The notes: generated by a model from the sequence alone, not told the origin. A stretch of DNA of 64,000 bases from Volvariella volvacea V23 (GCA_000349905.1 KB722742.1:317097-381096), one strand, 5' to 3'; counted from the stretch's first letter, positions 34,047-48,553 are shown. Made by a program: numbers and translations.

Positions 34047-34345
34047 TTATCTTGACCAGAATACGCCATTGACACCGATCTTGAAAACGCATTGCCCTTT
34101 TTGTCCAGTCGCTCCCCAACCTAGTCCTGCGTCCTTTGCGTTCCAAGCTGTCACGTCATTGGCCTGCTGAGCAGTGCAGAGACAGCCAATGCATTGAGGA
34201 TATTCAAAAGGGCAGTAATGCTGCCCAGATCAGTATCAGTCCAGAGGGGACCAAAGAAGGCTGCAGAGACGAAGACGGAGAGACCCTAAGCAACTGCAGT
34301 CGGCAGAACCAAGACCAGGACCAGAGAGGTGTAGCAAGCAGACAT
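34047..34345 (-). CDS. Candidate small secreted cysteine-rich protein (two exons)
   Basis: Proposed from reading the minus strand. An ATG at 34343-34345 opens MSACYTSLVLVLVLPTA, a good signal peptide. A GT..AG intron of 74 bases (donor GTTGCT, acceptor CTGGGCAG, with CTGAT branch-like motifs) joins in phase 0 to HYCPFEYPQCIGCLCTAQ, then QANDVTAWNAKDAGLGWGAT, GQKGQCVFKIGVNGVFWSR and a stop at 34047-34049. The mature part would be about 55 residues with five Cys. The donor is weak and no family is recognised. It lies in the gap between the multi-RRM gene and RPB6 and is divergent from RPB6 (240 bases). It could be a chance frame. Confidence 0.4.
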
Positions 34346-34585
34346 CCGTGCATTCAAAACCGAGCGGTGGCCGACATCCATCTGAGAATCTATACAGTTC
34401 GGACGAGGATCACGATGATTTTCAAGTTCGCCTGGGCCATGGCCAGTAGATATCTTCTGCGCATCACGTGATGCCATGCTAGTCACAAGCGGCAAAAACT
34501 TTCAACTCTTTACATTACCCTTCCATTGTGCAGTCCCAATTCACGGCGACCTCTTCGTAGTTGTGACACTTTTACAATAAACACG

Positions 34586-35274
34586 ATGTCTGACGACGGA
34601 TACGATGGTGGCGCAGGAGATGACTATGATTATGGAGGCCCTGGGTAGGCTTGTTCTGCACTTGCTGGAAACCAATCATTACCGATTTGCCACGCATCTA
34701 GTTTTACAGGGGATGGATATGTGGGTATTATCTCCAATGCCTCCTTCATTTCGTTATCCAGCCGCGTGGGATGGTTCTCAAGTTTTTCATCCGTAGGACG
34801 ACGGATATGATCTATTACAAGGCGATCTCCAGGAGGGCGAGGCCCAAGGGGAGGACCAACAAAATGCGGGGGAAGAAGGAGCACAGGTCAACGGTATTAA
34901 TGGAACGACGGATCACGATATGGCCAACGGAGAGGATTCGTTAGAAGCACCAGTCTCAACTGGTATAACGGGGGAAAGACAGCCGAACAAGGTTCGCGTC
35001 ACAACACCTTACCTCACGAAATACGAGCGAGCACGAATATTGGGTACACGTGCTTTGCAAATCAGGTAATGCCCCGACATATGCGTCCAATCAGAAACTT
35101 ATCTGTTACCGTAGTATGAATGCACCTGTTCTTGTACCTCTGGATGGAGAAACCGATGCGCTCCAAATCGCCATCAAAGAGCTCTCTCAGCGAAAAATCC
35201 CATTAATCATCCGACGATATCTACCAGACGGAAGTTTCGAGGATTGGAGCGTTTCAGAATTAATAACAGACTGA
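34586..35274 (+). CDS. RPB6: RNA polymerase I/II/III common subunit RPB6 (RPABC2)
   Basis: This is the small subunit shared by all three nuclear RNA polymerases, holding the clamp base. The ATG at 34586 opens [20 protein letters not shown], an acidic N-terminus continued after a long intron by [20 protein letters not shown]. The conserved C-terminal half is [20 protein letters not shown], then LQIS, an intron, [40 protein letters not shown] and [10 protein letters not shown]. Every family landmark is present. The acidic N-terminal part is longer than in yeast. At least three exons. REV7 starts 112 bases downstream on the same strand. Confidence 0.96.
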
Positions 35275-35386
35275 CATGTTTCACTGGACATCATCTCTGC
35301 ATGTATCCCTATAGTACTTTTCAGCGTAGCTAGATTTTGGTCTTTCCTTATATATAATCTTTCTCAAGTTGACCATATAACCTCAA

Positions 35387-36686
35387 ATGTCTAGCCACCC
35401 GCTGACTTTCAATGGTAAGTTATATGGATGCCTCTCGTTCGAATTGCCTCTTAGGCTTCTACAGAAGCGCTGCGAGGCATTTTAGACTTCAGTGAGTCAT
35501 TGTGACCCCCCAAACTACCCCGAAATAACAACTTTCCCAAGTCGAGGTTGCCACTCATACAATTCTCTATGTTCGTCAAGTCTATCCTGCGGATCTATTC
35601 GTTCGTCGCAGGAAATATGACACAGCAGTCTTCCAATCTCGACACCCAGCTTTGAATGAATACATATCTGGGGCAATAAAGGCCATTGGGGAGGAAATGG
35701 CAACAGTACTATTCGAATATTCTTTCCTCCGGACCAAGTATTCTGACACACTATAGGGAAACGTTGACAAGGTGGTGATTATTATCAAGGACAAGGAAAC
35801 TGTGCCACTAGAACGGTTTATATTTGCTGTGGAGAACATGATCTCACCAGAGTCGTTCAATAAAGATACGAGGTAGGTCACCATTCAAGTTTTGTCCAGC
35901 TTTGTAAAACTTTAATTACAGCGTGGAAAATGCGATGACTACACTCGCCCTCGGGGTGTATTTTCGGTCATTTCTCGTTAAACTTGCGATGATCGAGGCA
36001 CAGCTCGGCCAGATGTCCTTAGGAGGTATGTAGCATCTGTCGTCAGCATATTAAAGATGCTATTTTCAACATGTAGACGATATGTCATTCGCAATTGTGC
36101 TTGAGTTGAAGGACGACAAGGTCCCTACCGTCAATTCGGGGAAGGTCAGTCGCTTAGATTGTTAATACGCGCTTAACAGGTCCTGAAGTAGAGAAGGAAC
36201 CACCTCTGTGGATTCCAGCTACACCAGAACACACAACACCGGGAACATCCAAGAAAGCTGAATTGCATATGGTGCGCGCAGTCAATACGGGCGTCATTAA
36301 CGTAGGTAGCACTATATTGGGCTATAACAATACTGACCACGTTGAATTAGCTGTCATTGTCTGTTCAAGAATCAGAAGTCAAGTTACGTATGATGAAGCC
36401 TCCACCCGCATTGAAGGTCGGTGCAACAGCACCACCAGCACCGCGGGGTGTGCACCTGCCACAAAACTCGGGACAAGCGCCCCCGTTGGAACTACAAGTA
36501 AACCCAACACTGGTGCCTAAACCCAAACCTCCAGTAGAAACGAAGATTAAACCGCAGCAAGAATCACGCCCCGAACCCCAGATGGAGGTACAGCCAAGGG
36601 AACAACTAGAAGCAGAACCCAGCCCAAAATCAGATGTTAAGGCGACAAAAGAAACCAAAGGAGATCAATTAAGCAGTAACACGTAA
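35387..36686 (+). CDS. REV7: HORMA-domain protein REV7 / MAD2L2 with a long tail
   Basis: This is an accessory subunit of DNA polymerase zeta in translesion synthesis; in animals it is also a shieldin/APC regulator. The ATG at 35387 opens MSSHPLTFN, which an intron joins to EALRGILDF and then, after another, to EVATHTILYVRQVYPADLFV and RRRKYDTAVFQSRHPALNEY. ISGAIKAIGEEMATG joins NVDKVVIIIKDKETVPLERF and IFAVENMISPESFN. Then come VENAMTTLALGVYFRSFLVK and the acidic loop before WIPATPEHTTPG, close to the family's AVPLRTV-type C-terminal region. Some 100 residues of Pro/Lys/Glu-rich tail follow (PKPKPPVETKIKPQQESRPE), not present in yeast or human REV7. About seven introns. Confidence 0.9.
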
Positions 36687-36771
36687 TCCAGACGAACCCA
36701 TGCAAGAAACCGCAGTAGATTAAATCTCGTGAACCATACAATAGATAACGCAACGGTGATTATGACACATC

Positions 36772-38579
36772 TCAAACGTCCACTCTTATGCGCTGCATTA
36801 TTGGTATGATTCGATCCCATTCCTCCATTGCCTAGAAGATGCAGTGAGAAGAAAGTCAAGCGGTTGAATGAGCTAAACATACAGCTTTATAGAATTCTAT
36901 CTGACCATCCGCTAACGAGCCCAACATTTCCTTCATTTCAGCTGCTTTAGCGTGATGGAATATGATTTGTTCTTTCAAAGTTTCGTCACTGAAGTTATCA
37001 GAGGTTTCATGAGCATTAGTGACTGCATCTTGTAGCTACGCAGAGATGGGTAAGTTTGTAGCAACTGTAAAAAAATTGTCAATACCAACCTCCTTGATTT
37101 TCGCGTCAAGTTTGCGCATTTTCTCCACTCTGCTTCTGTCGTCATCCAACCCTCGCAAGGCATCCATTTTGTCCTTGAGATATGCGCCAATACCGAGGCC
37201 TGTACTACCGGCATGGCCACTGATCACGGCAGAAAGTCTGTCTCGTTCAGTAGTGACGCCGGATAGATAGTCAGATAGTTCCTCAAAATCCAGTTGTTTC
37301 TGATCTCGGAGTTTGAGTACAGCTCGATTGGCGTGAGAATAAGTGAGAAGAGAGTGCAAGTGAAGGAGGAATGGATCGGTCGTATTTGAAGTCTGTTTGC
37401 ATATTCAGACGTAAATAATCCATTTATTGCATACAGGACTTACTGTGTGGCGGAGGAGTGCCGAAAATTCCATCAAAGTGTTTGAAAAAGATTTCAATGG
37501 CTCCGTTATACCTGACTCTAGGAATCCCAGACCCTGAATAGCAACCGCCAGGTCGTGATAATCTCCAGTAAGGTCTTCAGAGGATCCCGAATTGTTGCCA
37601 TCTCATTCAGCCTCAGATACTCGGGAAAGACTACGAAGGTTGGCAGAGATATAAAATCAAACTCACCACTTGTCCTACTTCGTATACGACTGTACAGGCG
37701 CTCCGTTAACACCAATCCTTCCTCAAACTTGTCCACTTCCTCGCGCATGGCTAGGAACCGCTCGTCCGGCTTGCGTACACGTGAAAAGGCATTCAAGAGT
37801 GTGTCTGAAATATTGTCGATGATCCCAGACGAAGATTCTGGCGGAATCGGGGGATGTGCCACATGTTGGTGCATTATAACATGCTGTGGCCCATTGAGCA
37901 ACCAGCAAGTGATAGCATCTACACACATACCCATTCCGTGGACTCGAAGAAGGCACGAAGGAGGGTGGCACGCTGGAGAGTGGGATGACGAGCCAATCGT
38001 TGAAGGAAACGCTGTAGTCTGGCTTCGTTTAGCGATAGAAGTGCCAAAACTGCACAGACGTACTCAAGTCTCCTCTTCTCCATAAATTCAGGACTGAAGC
38101 GATCCCCAGTAATGTACTCTGCAACTGTTAGAACCGAGTGACATGAGGCCTGTCATTGCATACCTAGCCGGTGCTTGTCTGGGAGAGCGGGGACTACACA
38201 GGCAGGGAAGTTCTTCACTAGATGGTCGCGGAGGAAGACGAAATCTTGGAAGCGGCGGCGAGCAGATGAATTTGGAGATGAATATATGGGGAGATTTGTC
38301 TTCACAAGATGAGTGCCCTCCTGGCTTGACTAAGACAAGCCAACGTACCTCTGCACAGACGAGATACGAGACATAGGCATCCTTTGTTTCCGCAAGTTCT
38401 TTGACAGGGTCCTTGACGCTGGCGATTAAGTAGCCCTCCCATTTCGGCCCCTGTAACTCTGGTTCATCCACCACACTCTGCTTGAAGCCAGGCCCAGTGG
38501 AATGGTGAGTATCGTAACCGGTGGCATCTGTGGTCTCCCATGTCACAGTATCAAAAACTTCCTCGTCTTCGTTAAGCAT
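36772..38579 (-). CDS. SNX4: Sorting nexin SNX4 / Atg24 (PX-BAR)
   Basis: This is a PX-BAR protein for retrieval of SNAREs from endosomes and for selective autophagy. The start MLNEDEEVFDTVTWETTDAT (ATG 38577-38579) precedes WEGYLIASVKDPVKELAETK, then DAYVSYLVCAE. The PX core holds RRRFQDFVFLRDHL, FPACVVPALPDKHRLEYITG and DRFSPEFMEKRRLEYVCAVL, including the phosphoinositide-binding Arg/Lys set. LARHPTLQRATLLRAFFEST closes the PX domain. The BAR region is coiled coil: RVRKPDERFLAMREEVDKFE, EGLVLTERLYSRI, LKLRDQKQLDFEELSDYLSG, VEKMRKLDAKIKEV, ending MEEWDRIIPI. It is divergent from PTM1 with only 112 bases between starts, and 85 bases tail-to-tail from REV7. Confidence 0.92.
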
Positions 38580-38691
38580 TGGAGAGGGGTTCGGATGAGG
38601 GTGGATGATGCGCAGGCTGTCTATGTAATGCGAGGGTTGCGAGAAATAACAGCAAACAACGCATACTAGTTTCAACGCCCACGTCGTCATC

Positions 38692-41157
38692 ATGGCACGC
38701 ACAGTGCTGCATTTCCTGGTTACATGGCTGCTATTCCTCGCCGCTCTCTCTCATGCTTTTGTGGTTCCAGTGGAAGATACCGGCAAGTATCTCATCGCTT
38801 CATGTTACCCCTTAATCGCTGAGTAGCTTCCCCGCAGACTACTCACGACAAGTGTGTAGTGGAATGTGGGGAGGATCTAACACCTTCATAAATGGTGTGT
38901 ATGTTGCTCGATTAGCTTGCCCGCGCGTTCACGAGATGTATGCCATTTAGTTACGTTTGAATCTCAATCACAAGGTCAGCTTGCGATGGTGATATATGAA
39001 TGGTCAGATGCACCATATCTCGGAAAGGCAACCGACACTTCCAGCGAGTCAGAGTATCTCCCAGTAAGCGATTCGATCTGCATTCTACCTAGATAACTGC
39101 GCTGAAAATTTCCAGAAAACCTACGTCTGCACCTCTAGCGCTGTCCTTGGAGGATATTGCTCTCGCGCTGAACTCGGACGATTCATCCTCGACTTACCGG
39201 AGGGTAAAACAATCAATGACACTAGCTTTTGGTCGGCGAGGGTGGCTCTTTCAAATGTCGACGGAGACGCGTCTGAGGGCTCTACTGAACTGAGTACCGG
39301 TGATTTTTGGGATAACCCCGCTGGAAATCCAACACCATCCACCAGCGAGTATGATTCGCCATGGCGAAGACGCAAGATTGAACAAAGAAGCGACAACCTC
39401 AGCCCAGAGGGAATCTACGAGTACCACGAACCCATACAATATACAGTGCGCAAGACAGGTTATTATTGTGTAGGTGAGTGTGTTTATTTACTAGAAGAGG
39501 GTATTGCCTGACACGAGCAGCCATCGTCCCTGTCACTGTGCAACCCACTTCTGCATCCAGTCGGGCGCCTACAGATGTCCCATTCCACCCCGAGTACAAA
39601 GGCACAGTGTTGTTTCAGAATACGTTCCATGGGCAATTACCAGCAACAGATTATCCTAAAGTAAATGTGTGTACTCCCCACATATGGTATCGCTTTTGTG
39701 ATACCAAAACTTTTCAAGTTCTATCTAGCTATGTTCCTATTGTACGCAATTTTTGGCGCCATTTGGGGATGGCTATGTTACAAGCACGTACACGAATTAC
39801 TCCCAATACAGGTGTGTCTCTCGTGATCCTTCCCCTGGAGTTGACACTAGCCATTCTTTGCAGTACTATTTGTCGGGGTTGGTGGCTCTACTTGTTATTG
39901 AAATGATGGCGTCTTGGGGTACGTCGTTCTTCATGGGCTCATTTGTCCATTTACTGGACTGCGTATAGGCTACTACAGATACTTAAATGCTCACGGGAGG
40001 TCCACCGCATCTATTGCATTCTTGATTGTCGGTGAGCTTGTCAATACCCCAACATTATACAAAACAAATGCACGATAATTAATACATCTATTAGTGGCAA
40101 TACTCGACGCCGGTCGTAATTCCATGTCGTTCTTTATGCTCCTGGTTGTTTCTATGGGTCTTAGTGTAGTCCGTGAATCACTCGGTCGAACCATGATCAA
40201 GTGTCAAATTTTAGCGGGATTGCACTTTATCTTTGGCAGTGAGTGATATGTCTCTAATAAGTGTCAGCAGCGGATCCTAAAAGCCACTTAGTCATATATG
40301 CTGTAGGCATAGTTGAACTCGAGCTGGAGTCAACTTCTGCCCTTATTTTACTGTTGTTCGTCGTTCCCTTGGCCTTCACATTGAGCGGCTTCCTTCTGTG
40401 GATTATGTACTCCCTCAATGGTAAGATGTTGTCCCACTCTTGTTGTCTCTCTGACCGTTGGTTCAGCCACTATCTCTCAGCTTCGCGCTAGGAAGCAGCG
40501 TTACAAACTTGGGATGTTCGAGCGGCTCTACTATATCCTTTTGTTTGTCGTTGTGGTCATTGGTATATTCTTCGTCGTTTCATCCATGTCATTCTCCGGC
40601 CGTCTAGCGGAAGGTATGCCGAGTCCTACGTTTGCCTCTAGCTTTTATGCATTGATCTATTTCCCTGGTATTAGATTATGCCGCCAAGACGTGGCGCGTG
40701 CGCTGGTGGCTACTTGACGGGTGGCTTGCCCTATTATATTTTGTTGCATTCTCGGCTATTGCATTCCTTTGGAGACCCTCAGAGAACAATAGAAGATAAG
40801 TCCCCTTTACCTGCTATTACATGTCCTAGCCTGACACTGTTCGACTTCTTTACATTGGTATTGTCAGATGAGCTCGCCCAGGATGAGGCGGACGCTGAAG
40901 ATTACGATCTCGAGTCTCTTGAGCATTCTTCAAGAGTGAGAGACGACGATGATAACGCCACTCTTGTTGCAGGGCGCACACTTGCAAGTGACCATGTTGT
41001 ATTCGAAATTGGGGACGAGGATGGTGGAAGTGATGATGAGGATACTCCTGCAAAGAGGAAATCAACAGGAAGGGGGTCGAGTGAAAACCACCACAGCGAA
41101 AGGGAGGAAAGGGAGGCTCTCATGACAAGAGATGCTGCAAGATCCAGAGATGATTGA
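38692..41157 (+). CDS. PTM1: PTM1/GPR107-family Golgi seven-helix membrane protein
   Basis: This is a Golgi/endosomal membrane protein of the LUSTR family. The ATG at 38692 opens MARTVLHFLVTWLLFLAALS, a signal peptide. The luminal part includes SRQVCSGMWGG, a Ser-rich segment, TYVCTSSAVLGGYCSRAELG and GIYEYHEPIQYTVRKTGYYC, then VTVQPTS. The seven-helix half shows VNFYLAMFLLYAIFGAIWGW, LCYKHVHELLPIQYYLSGLV, IEMMASWGYYRYLNAHGRST, SMGLSVVRESLGRTMIKCQI and LLFVVPLAFTLSGFLLWIMY. After it, the motif RARKQRYKLGMFERLYYILL leads into the last helices. The cytosolic tail is acidic and Ser-rich, ending MTRDAARSRDD. Many introns, some of them very short exons. Stop is 71 bases from that of RPB2. Confidence 0.92.
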
Positions 41158-41228
41158 TTCGCTCACACCCTAATTATTTGCACAAAACATTAACTGGTAC
41201 ATGGATATACTATCACAATATGGAAGGT

Positions 41229-44200
41229 TTAGTCTCGAATCCGACCAGATGAGACCGTGTACAATCTAGCAGCTATGTTCATGCTTTGCAACTCCTAGAT
41301 TTGGAATAGATGAGCAATGATTCCTATATTAGACAAGCTACGCGTACCTGGAACAACAATTTTGCAGCATAGGGAATATATAGCTGCGAACATGCTGTCT
41401 TATTTTTGCAAGCGCGACACTAGGTCAATTATCAGTAATCATTACCCGACGAGCCCCAGCGTGGAATAAAGTACCTCAAAGCTTTGTTTTTTCTGGAATC
41501 GTGGAATGTCAGCCAAGCCAATGATAAAAGTAAAACTGATCTACGCACTAGGTTGGCAATGGCCGTCAATCCACAACTGTGCACCAGATGAGTACCAGAA
41601 CCAAAAAACGAAGGTGGGGCGTACATATCACAAACATGCAGGCGATAAGCATCACTAGCTTCAAACAAACGCTCCTTCAAGAATGCAGCGACACCATGTG
41701 AAATCATACAATCACGCTCCATCTCTCCGAAACGCAAACCACCGTCACGACTACGACCTTCGACTGGCTGGCGAGTAAGAATTTGTACAGGTCCACGCGC
41801 TCTTGAGTGGATTTTATCGTCAACCATGTGCTTCAGGCGTTGGTAGTACGTGGGCCCAAGATATACTTGTGCCTGCAATTTCTTGCCCGTATGACCGTGG
41901 TACATAACTTCGAGACCGCGGGACTGATAACCCCGTTCCCGCAGAACCTGCGAGACAGACTCGACAGTAAGATCGGTAAATGGCGTCGCGTCACCCTCAT
42001 GACCAATCAGGGTAGCCACTTTTGATAGGAGACACTCCACAAGGTGTCCAATAGTCATCCGCGATGGAATGGCGTGCGGATTGATGATGAGATCAGGGAC
42101 AATACCTTGCGCAGTAAATGGCATATCTTCTTGTCGATAAGTGATACCGATGGTGCCTTTTTGACCGTGACGAGACGCAAATTTGTCACCAATCTGAGGG
42201 ATACGAGTGGATCGAACGCGAACTTTGACGAATTTCTGTCCCTCGGAATTGGTGGTGATCAATACCTGGTCAACGATACCACTTTCCGTGCTCTTCAGTG
42301 GGGTAGAGACATCCCTGCGTGTGTGCGTTCGCGTTCGGGCTCCAAGCTCCTCACTATCAGGGGGGATAGGCGCCGTCTTTCCAATGATAATATCTTCGCC
42401 ACGAACACCGGTGCCAGGAGCTATTAGGCCGTCGTCCTCAAGCTTGTCGTACGTGCCATGCTTCATTCGCAAAGTCGTCTCGCGCGACGGTTTCTCGAAC
42501 TCCTCGAGTTGTTGGATACCACTCTTCTTTTCGAGGTCCATATAGCTACGGTAATAGATGCTACGGAAAAGACCGCGGTCGATAGAACTTTGGTTCATAA
42601 TGACGGAGTCCTCCTGGTTATAACCACTATAACACAGAATAGCAACGATGGCGTTTTGTCCTGCGGGAAGCTCGCGGAACTTCAAATACTCCATAGAACG
42701 TGTTGTGGCAAGCGGTTTTTGCGGGTAGTAGAGAATATTGGCCATTGTATCCATGCGGATGAGGAAGTTGGTTAAAAATATACCCATAGCCTGTTTACCC
42801 ATAGCAGACTGATACGTATTGCGAGGAGACTATAGGCCATCTTGTAAGGGATGAGGATTCACAACATTGAGATCACTTACTTGATTGTGATCGGGGAACG
42901 GAATGATACTGGCACAAATACCCAAGATCATACTTGGGTGAATCTCACAGTGCGTAAATGTGTGGGCATTGACTCCGGCCTTCAGACGTGCGGCTGGGTC
43001 AAAATCGCCATCGTTGGTCTGTGAATTACCTCCACCCTGCTGCCGACGAGTGTTTTCCAAATCTTCAGGGGTCATGGAAATCATGACGGTCTCCTCCTCT
43101 TCAGCATCTAAAAGCTCTATGATTCCACCCTTGATCAATTGTTCCCACTTGAAGTCATCGCCGTCGTCGTTAACTCCATTGTTCAACCAGCGTATATGCT
43201 TCTTCTGCAATACAAGCTGTTGGTTCTCCACAATGAAGAGAGGTCGGCAAACTCGCCCGGCGTCAGTGTACAGCCGTAGTTCTCGTTCCCGGATATCGCG
43301 CACTACCGATACCTCGGGACTGATGTCATCTTTCCGGCGGAGCTTCTTGATAGTTTTAACCAGATTAGCAGGATCACGGTGGACGCCCATCCAAACTCCA
43401 TTCACGAAAACCTTCGTGCAGGGTGTTGAGGAATGTGCATTCTCTTCTAAAGACTCCAAGCCCCACTCCTCCAGGAACTCGATAACGGGTGCAGAGTACG
43501 AACCAACGGATATGCACGACATAAGAGCAAGGTTCTTGACCAAACCACACGCCTGCCCCTCAGGGGTTTCTGCAGGGCAGACCATGCCCCAGTGTGTGTT
43601 GTGGAGCTGACGCGGCTTGGCTATCTTTCCTTCTCGTCCAAGAGGGGTATTGCAGCGGCGTAGGTGTGACAGGGTCGATGCATACGTATACCTGTTGAGC
43701 ACCTGCGAGACACCTGCTTTAGATGACATGGACTTCTTTTGATCGCCCCAATTGCCGGTGGCCAGTGAGTACTTCAGACCGTTGGTGATGGTTTGATGCT
43801 TCACAGCCAGTGCTATATTAAATTCCTTGTGGGTTTCCACACACTGAGATAGATGGTGTAAGCGGTAGTAAGAGGTAGGAGAATTTCCTTACCTTCTGCA
43901 GGTATCGGTAAACGTCTTTGGTGAGCTTGCGGAAAAGCATTCGGAATAAGTTGGCCAGAAGCGGTCCTGCGAGGTCCAAGCGCTTCTTCCCGAAGTGGTC
44001 ACGATCGTCCAACTCTCTACGTTCCAACGCAGCAAGCAGGAGACGATGAATCATATAACCAAAGAAGTAAGCCTTTTTGGACTCCGAGCCCTCCGCCATG
44101 GAGACATGCGGCAGCATTTCCTTCTGTAAGATCTCTTGCGCATACCGAATACGACGTTCACGCGATAAGCCCGTTGTGGTCCCACGATTACCAATAAAGT

Positions 44201-45346
44201 CCAGAGCAACCTCCCTATCTTGGATAACAAAACCATCGTCGATACAGGGTTTAAGCATTTCGAGCATTTGCGCGTCTTGCATATCGTAGCAAATGTGCTC
44301 CAAGATGTCTCGGTCAGAAATGACACCAAGGGCCCGAAAGACAACCCAGATAGGGATATCTACTTTAATATAAGGGATGGTGGCCTTCATGATGTTACCC
44401 AGCTATATATGACGCCCAGTTGAAGTCGACATGGAAAACAGATGAAAAAACATCAAGCATACCGAACGCTCCTGATTACGATGGAACATCTTGACCTGAA
44501 ACTGGCTTATTGTCTTGCCACCGCGTTCAACAGCACTACGAATCTCAGCAAGGAAATTGATAGGCGACGGTTGTGCTTTTGCGAACACGTATACATGATT
44601 GGTGGCCATGCGCTCTTGGGCAATTAATACCTTCTCCGAACCGTTGATGATAAAATAGCCTCCAGAGTCGTAAGGACATTCGTTGAGGTCGTATAGGTCC
44701 TGGTCCTGGAGACCACGGAGAATACAAAATGTGGACCTCAGCATAATAGGGACCTACGTAGATCAACACAAAGTGTCCATGCAGTGCCGTTTAGTCATAC
44801 CTTTCCTATCCACACTTTCGTTGTATCATCCGGACCCTCAAGACGCTCCGACTCCCAAGCAACTTCACCAGTCCCGTCGTCTCTCCCGACCAATATGCGT
44901 TTCTTCATATCAATATACAAGGGTGCTGAATATGTCAAATTTCTTAAGCGAGCCTCCTGGGGAAAGACAGGTACAACTGAGCCATCTGCCTCCGTAACAG
45001 TTGGTCGCGAGAGATAAATCTGGCCGAACTTGATCTCGTATCTACGTGTCATATCGTGGTCATGGCCAGAATGTTGATCAGCTTGATCCAGAATGAGGTC
45101 GGAGTTCTCGTCCACAAGCTCTTGCATGGTGTTCTGCACGAATTCATCGAACGAGTCGAGCTGCTGACGAACGAGACCCTTTTGTTCAAAAAAGCTGGAA
45201 ATTACAGTCCAGCAATCCTCCTGCGTTATCTCCTCGTATTCCTCCTCATCTCCATATTCTTCATAGGCTGGGTCTTCATAATTGTAAGCGTCTTGTGCCA
45301 CAGAGGGATCTGCACCATCTTTCAGCATTGAATTAACCGAAGTCAT
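41229..45346 (-). CDS. RPB2: RNA polymerase II second-largest subunit RPB2
   Basis: This is a catalytic core subunit of RNA polymerase II. The N-terminus is [20 protein letters not shown] (ATG 45344-45346), with [20 protein letters not shown] following. An alternative start is MSQ at 45367-45369, spliced through a 43-base intron to DGADPSV. Landmarks are [130 protein letters not shown] and [20 protein letters not shown]. The end is in small exons: [40 protein letters not shown] and [19 protein letters not shown], completing the CxxC..CxxC zinc site. Confidence 0.96.
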
Positions 45347-45551
45347 ATACAAATAGTACCTTGGCTCATTACAATGGAATGGGAGTATCAGGTCGAGGAA
45401 ATAACGCAGAGGTTATATGTATACGGAATGGGTGTAATACAGGATATCAAAAGCCTGCAAAACGTTCGGTTGGAGGTGTGACTAAGGCAGTCATGGTGTG
45501 TTGACTGTTTGCGTCGTGGATGAAAGACAATAGAACCAAATAACAAAACCA

Positions 45552-46705
45552 TCACAATCTTGCTGCCAACAGCCTCTCCATCTTTGCCAGCGCACTTTGC
45601 GCGTATGAACCCTTCAGACGCTATCAATTTAGACCTCACAAGTCATGAGAAATTACATACCCCAAATAGCACTGTGTGGTTGAGGTAATGGAATAGTTCA
45701 TACAGATCTACACGAAGGTCATACTGAGAAACAGGGTCGCTTTTGGGCATGTATTGGTGGTATGTGGTAAAGAATGTGGATGGAAATCCGCCAAAGATTC
45801 TGGCAATTGCGAGACTTTGAAAGCCCATTAGCGAAGGGTTTCGCGTGGCATAGCGCTAATTAACGCACTCTGCTTCATTATGGCCATAGAGTGAGGCAGG
45901 ATCGAAGATAATGGGTTCTCCTGCTGAATCTACACCTACGTTACCGCTCTGATCTTCATGAGTCATTGAAAATTTAGTCATGCTTATAACAAGATGAACT
46001 GACCCAGAGGTCTCCGTGCAATGAAACCGGCTCGATGTTAAGATTGCCTGCAACAGCACATGTTAGAATGAGGTAACACGACAGTACAGCGCACGAGTGA
46101 CGACCTAATAGGGCCGGTATCACACTTTGGGTGTCTTTAATTAAGAGCTCGATCTGCAAAGAACTCCCGTTGACGTACCGCTTTCGCAGTTCTTCTCCTG
46201 GCTTCTTGAGGTTGGCATAGCGCGGGGCCAGACGATCCAGCAAATCTCCAATCATAGTAGAAAAACAAGCTTCCCAGCTATCATACCAACCATTCTGAAG
46301 CCTTGTAGCGCCGCAATAAGTTGGAACCTCAAAGCCAAAGCCTTTATCGCTCTTATAGGTGTGCAACTCTGTTGCGAGACGCCTGGCCAAAGTTTGGGCT
46401 GCCCCAGGATTGGAGGAAAGACTACGAAGGTTTTTGTGTTCGGAAACAAAGTAGGGTTTCGCGTCTTCTGAAACCCCAGAAGAAAAGACGCGGGGCGCTA
46501 AGCCCGGTGCAGCATGCTCCATAGCATGAAGGGATTCAGCCTCTCCGCGATACTGTTCAGCTTCAGATGTGGACCCTATCTTAACATAGTACTCAGCACC
46601 GCTAGATGACTCGACAGCAGGAAGAGTGCCATGGAAGTTGGCATCGGGTTCGATGCTCTGCATGAGCTGGATAACGCGATCGGAGAGCTTTGTGGGACCA
46701 GTCAT
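45552..46705 (-). CDS. Fructosamine-3-kinase / ketosamine-3-kinase
   Basis: This is a protein-repair kinase that phosphorylates fructosamine adducts on glycated proteins so that the sugar falls off. The ATG at 46703-46705 gives MTGPTKLSDRVIQLMQSIEP. AEYYVKIG holds the ATP Lys, then EAEQYRGEAESLHAMEHAAP, YFVSEH, YCGATRLQNGWYDSWEACF, the catalytic loop SLHGDLW split by an intron from SGNVGVDSAGEPIIFDPASL, then YGHNEAEC, ARIFGGFPSTFFTTYHQYMP, VDLYELFHYLNHTVLFG and a last exon SAQSALAKMERLLAARL. The length (about 320 residues) fits the family. HGDLWSGN and DPA.YGH.E motifs are diagnostic. A Met 22 codons upstream (46771) is possible. It is divergent from the ene-reductase. Confidence 0.92.
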
Positions 46706-46868
46706 GGGTGCAGCTATGCACGAAGTGGCCTTCGGAGTTGTCAATCTCAGGTACAACGCGTCATCGTCCAATCGATTCGCTGATCCAGGTTGACGTGATT
46801 ACACACCCACTGCAAATTCGAATTTATGGGCAGATAAAAGGCCCATTGTTCCCACTCAACCTTGTAAA

Positions 46869-48468
<1,600 letters not shown>

Positions 48469-48553
48469 ACAGTCCACTTTGGTGTAATTGTTCGTTCAAA
48501 ATACAAATACATTAAGAAGTTTAACCCATTGCGCCGATGCTGCACACGTTTTA

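Noticed and set aside
34160..34300. A hydrophobic minus-strand frame (GLSVFVSAAFFGPLWTDT) after a CTTAG
   Set aside because: It uses a different frame from the small secreted candidate and has no convincing first exon, so I kept the frame with more cysteines and a signal peptide.
34136..34471. A 111-codon + strand open frame upstream of RPB6
   Set aside because: Charged low-information composition, no motif or splice pattern; it overlaps the better minus-strand candidate with a signal peptide.
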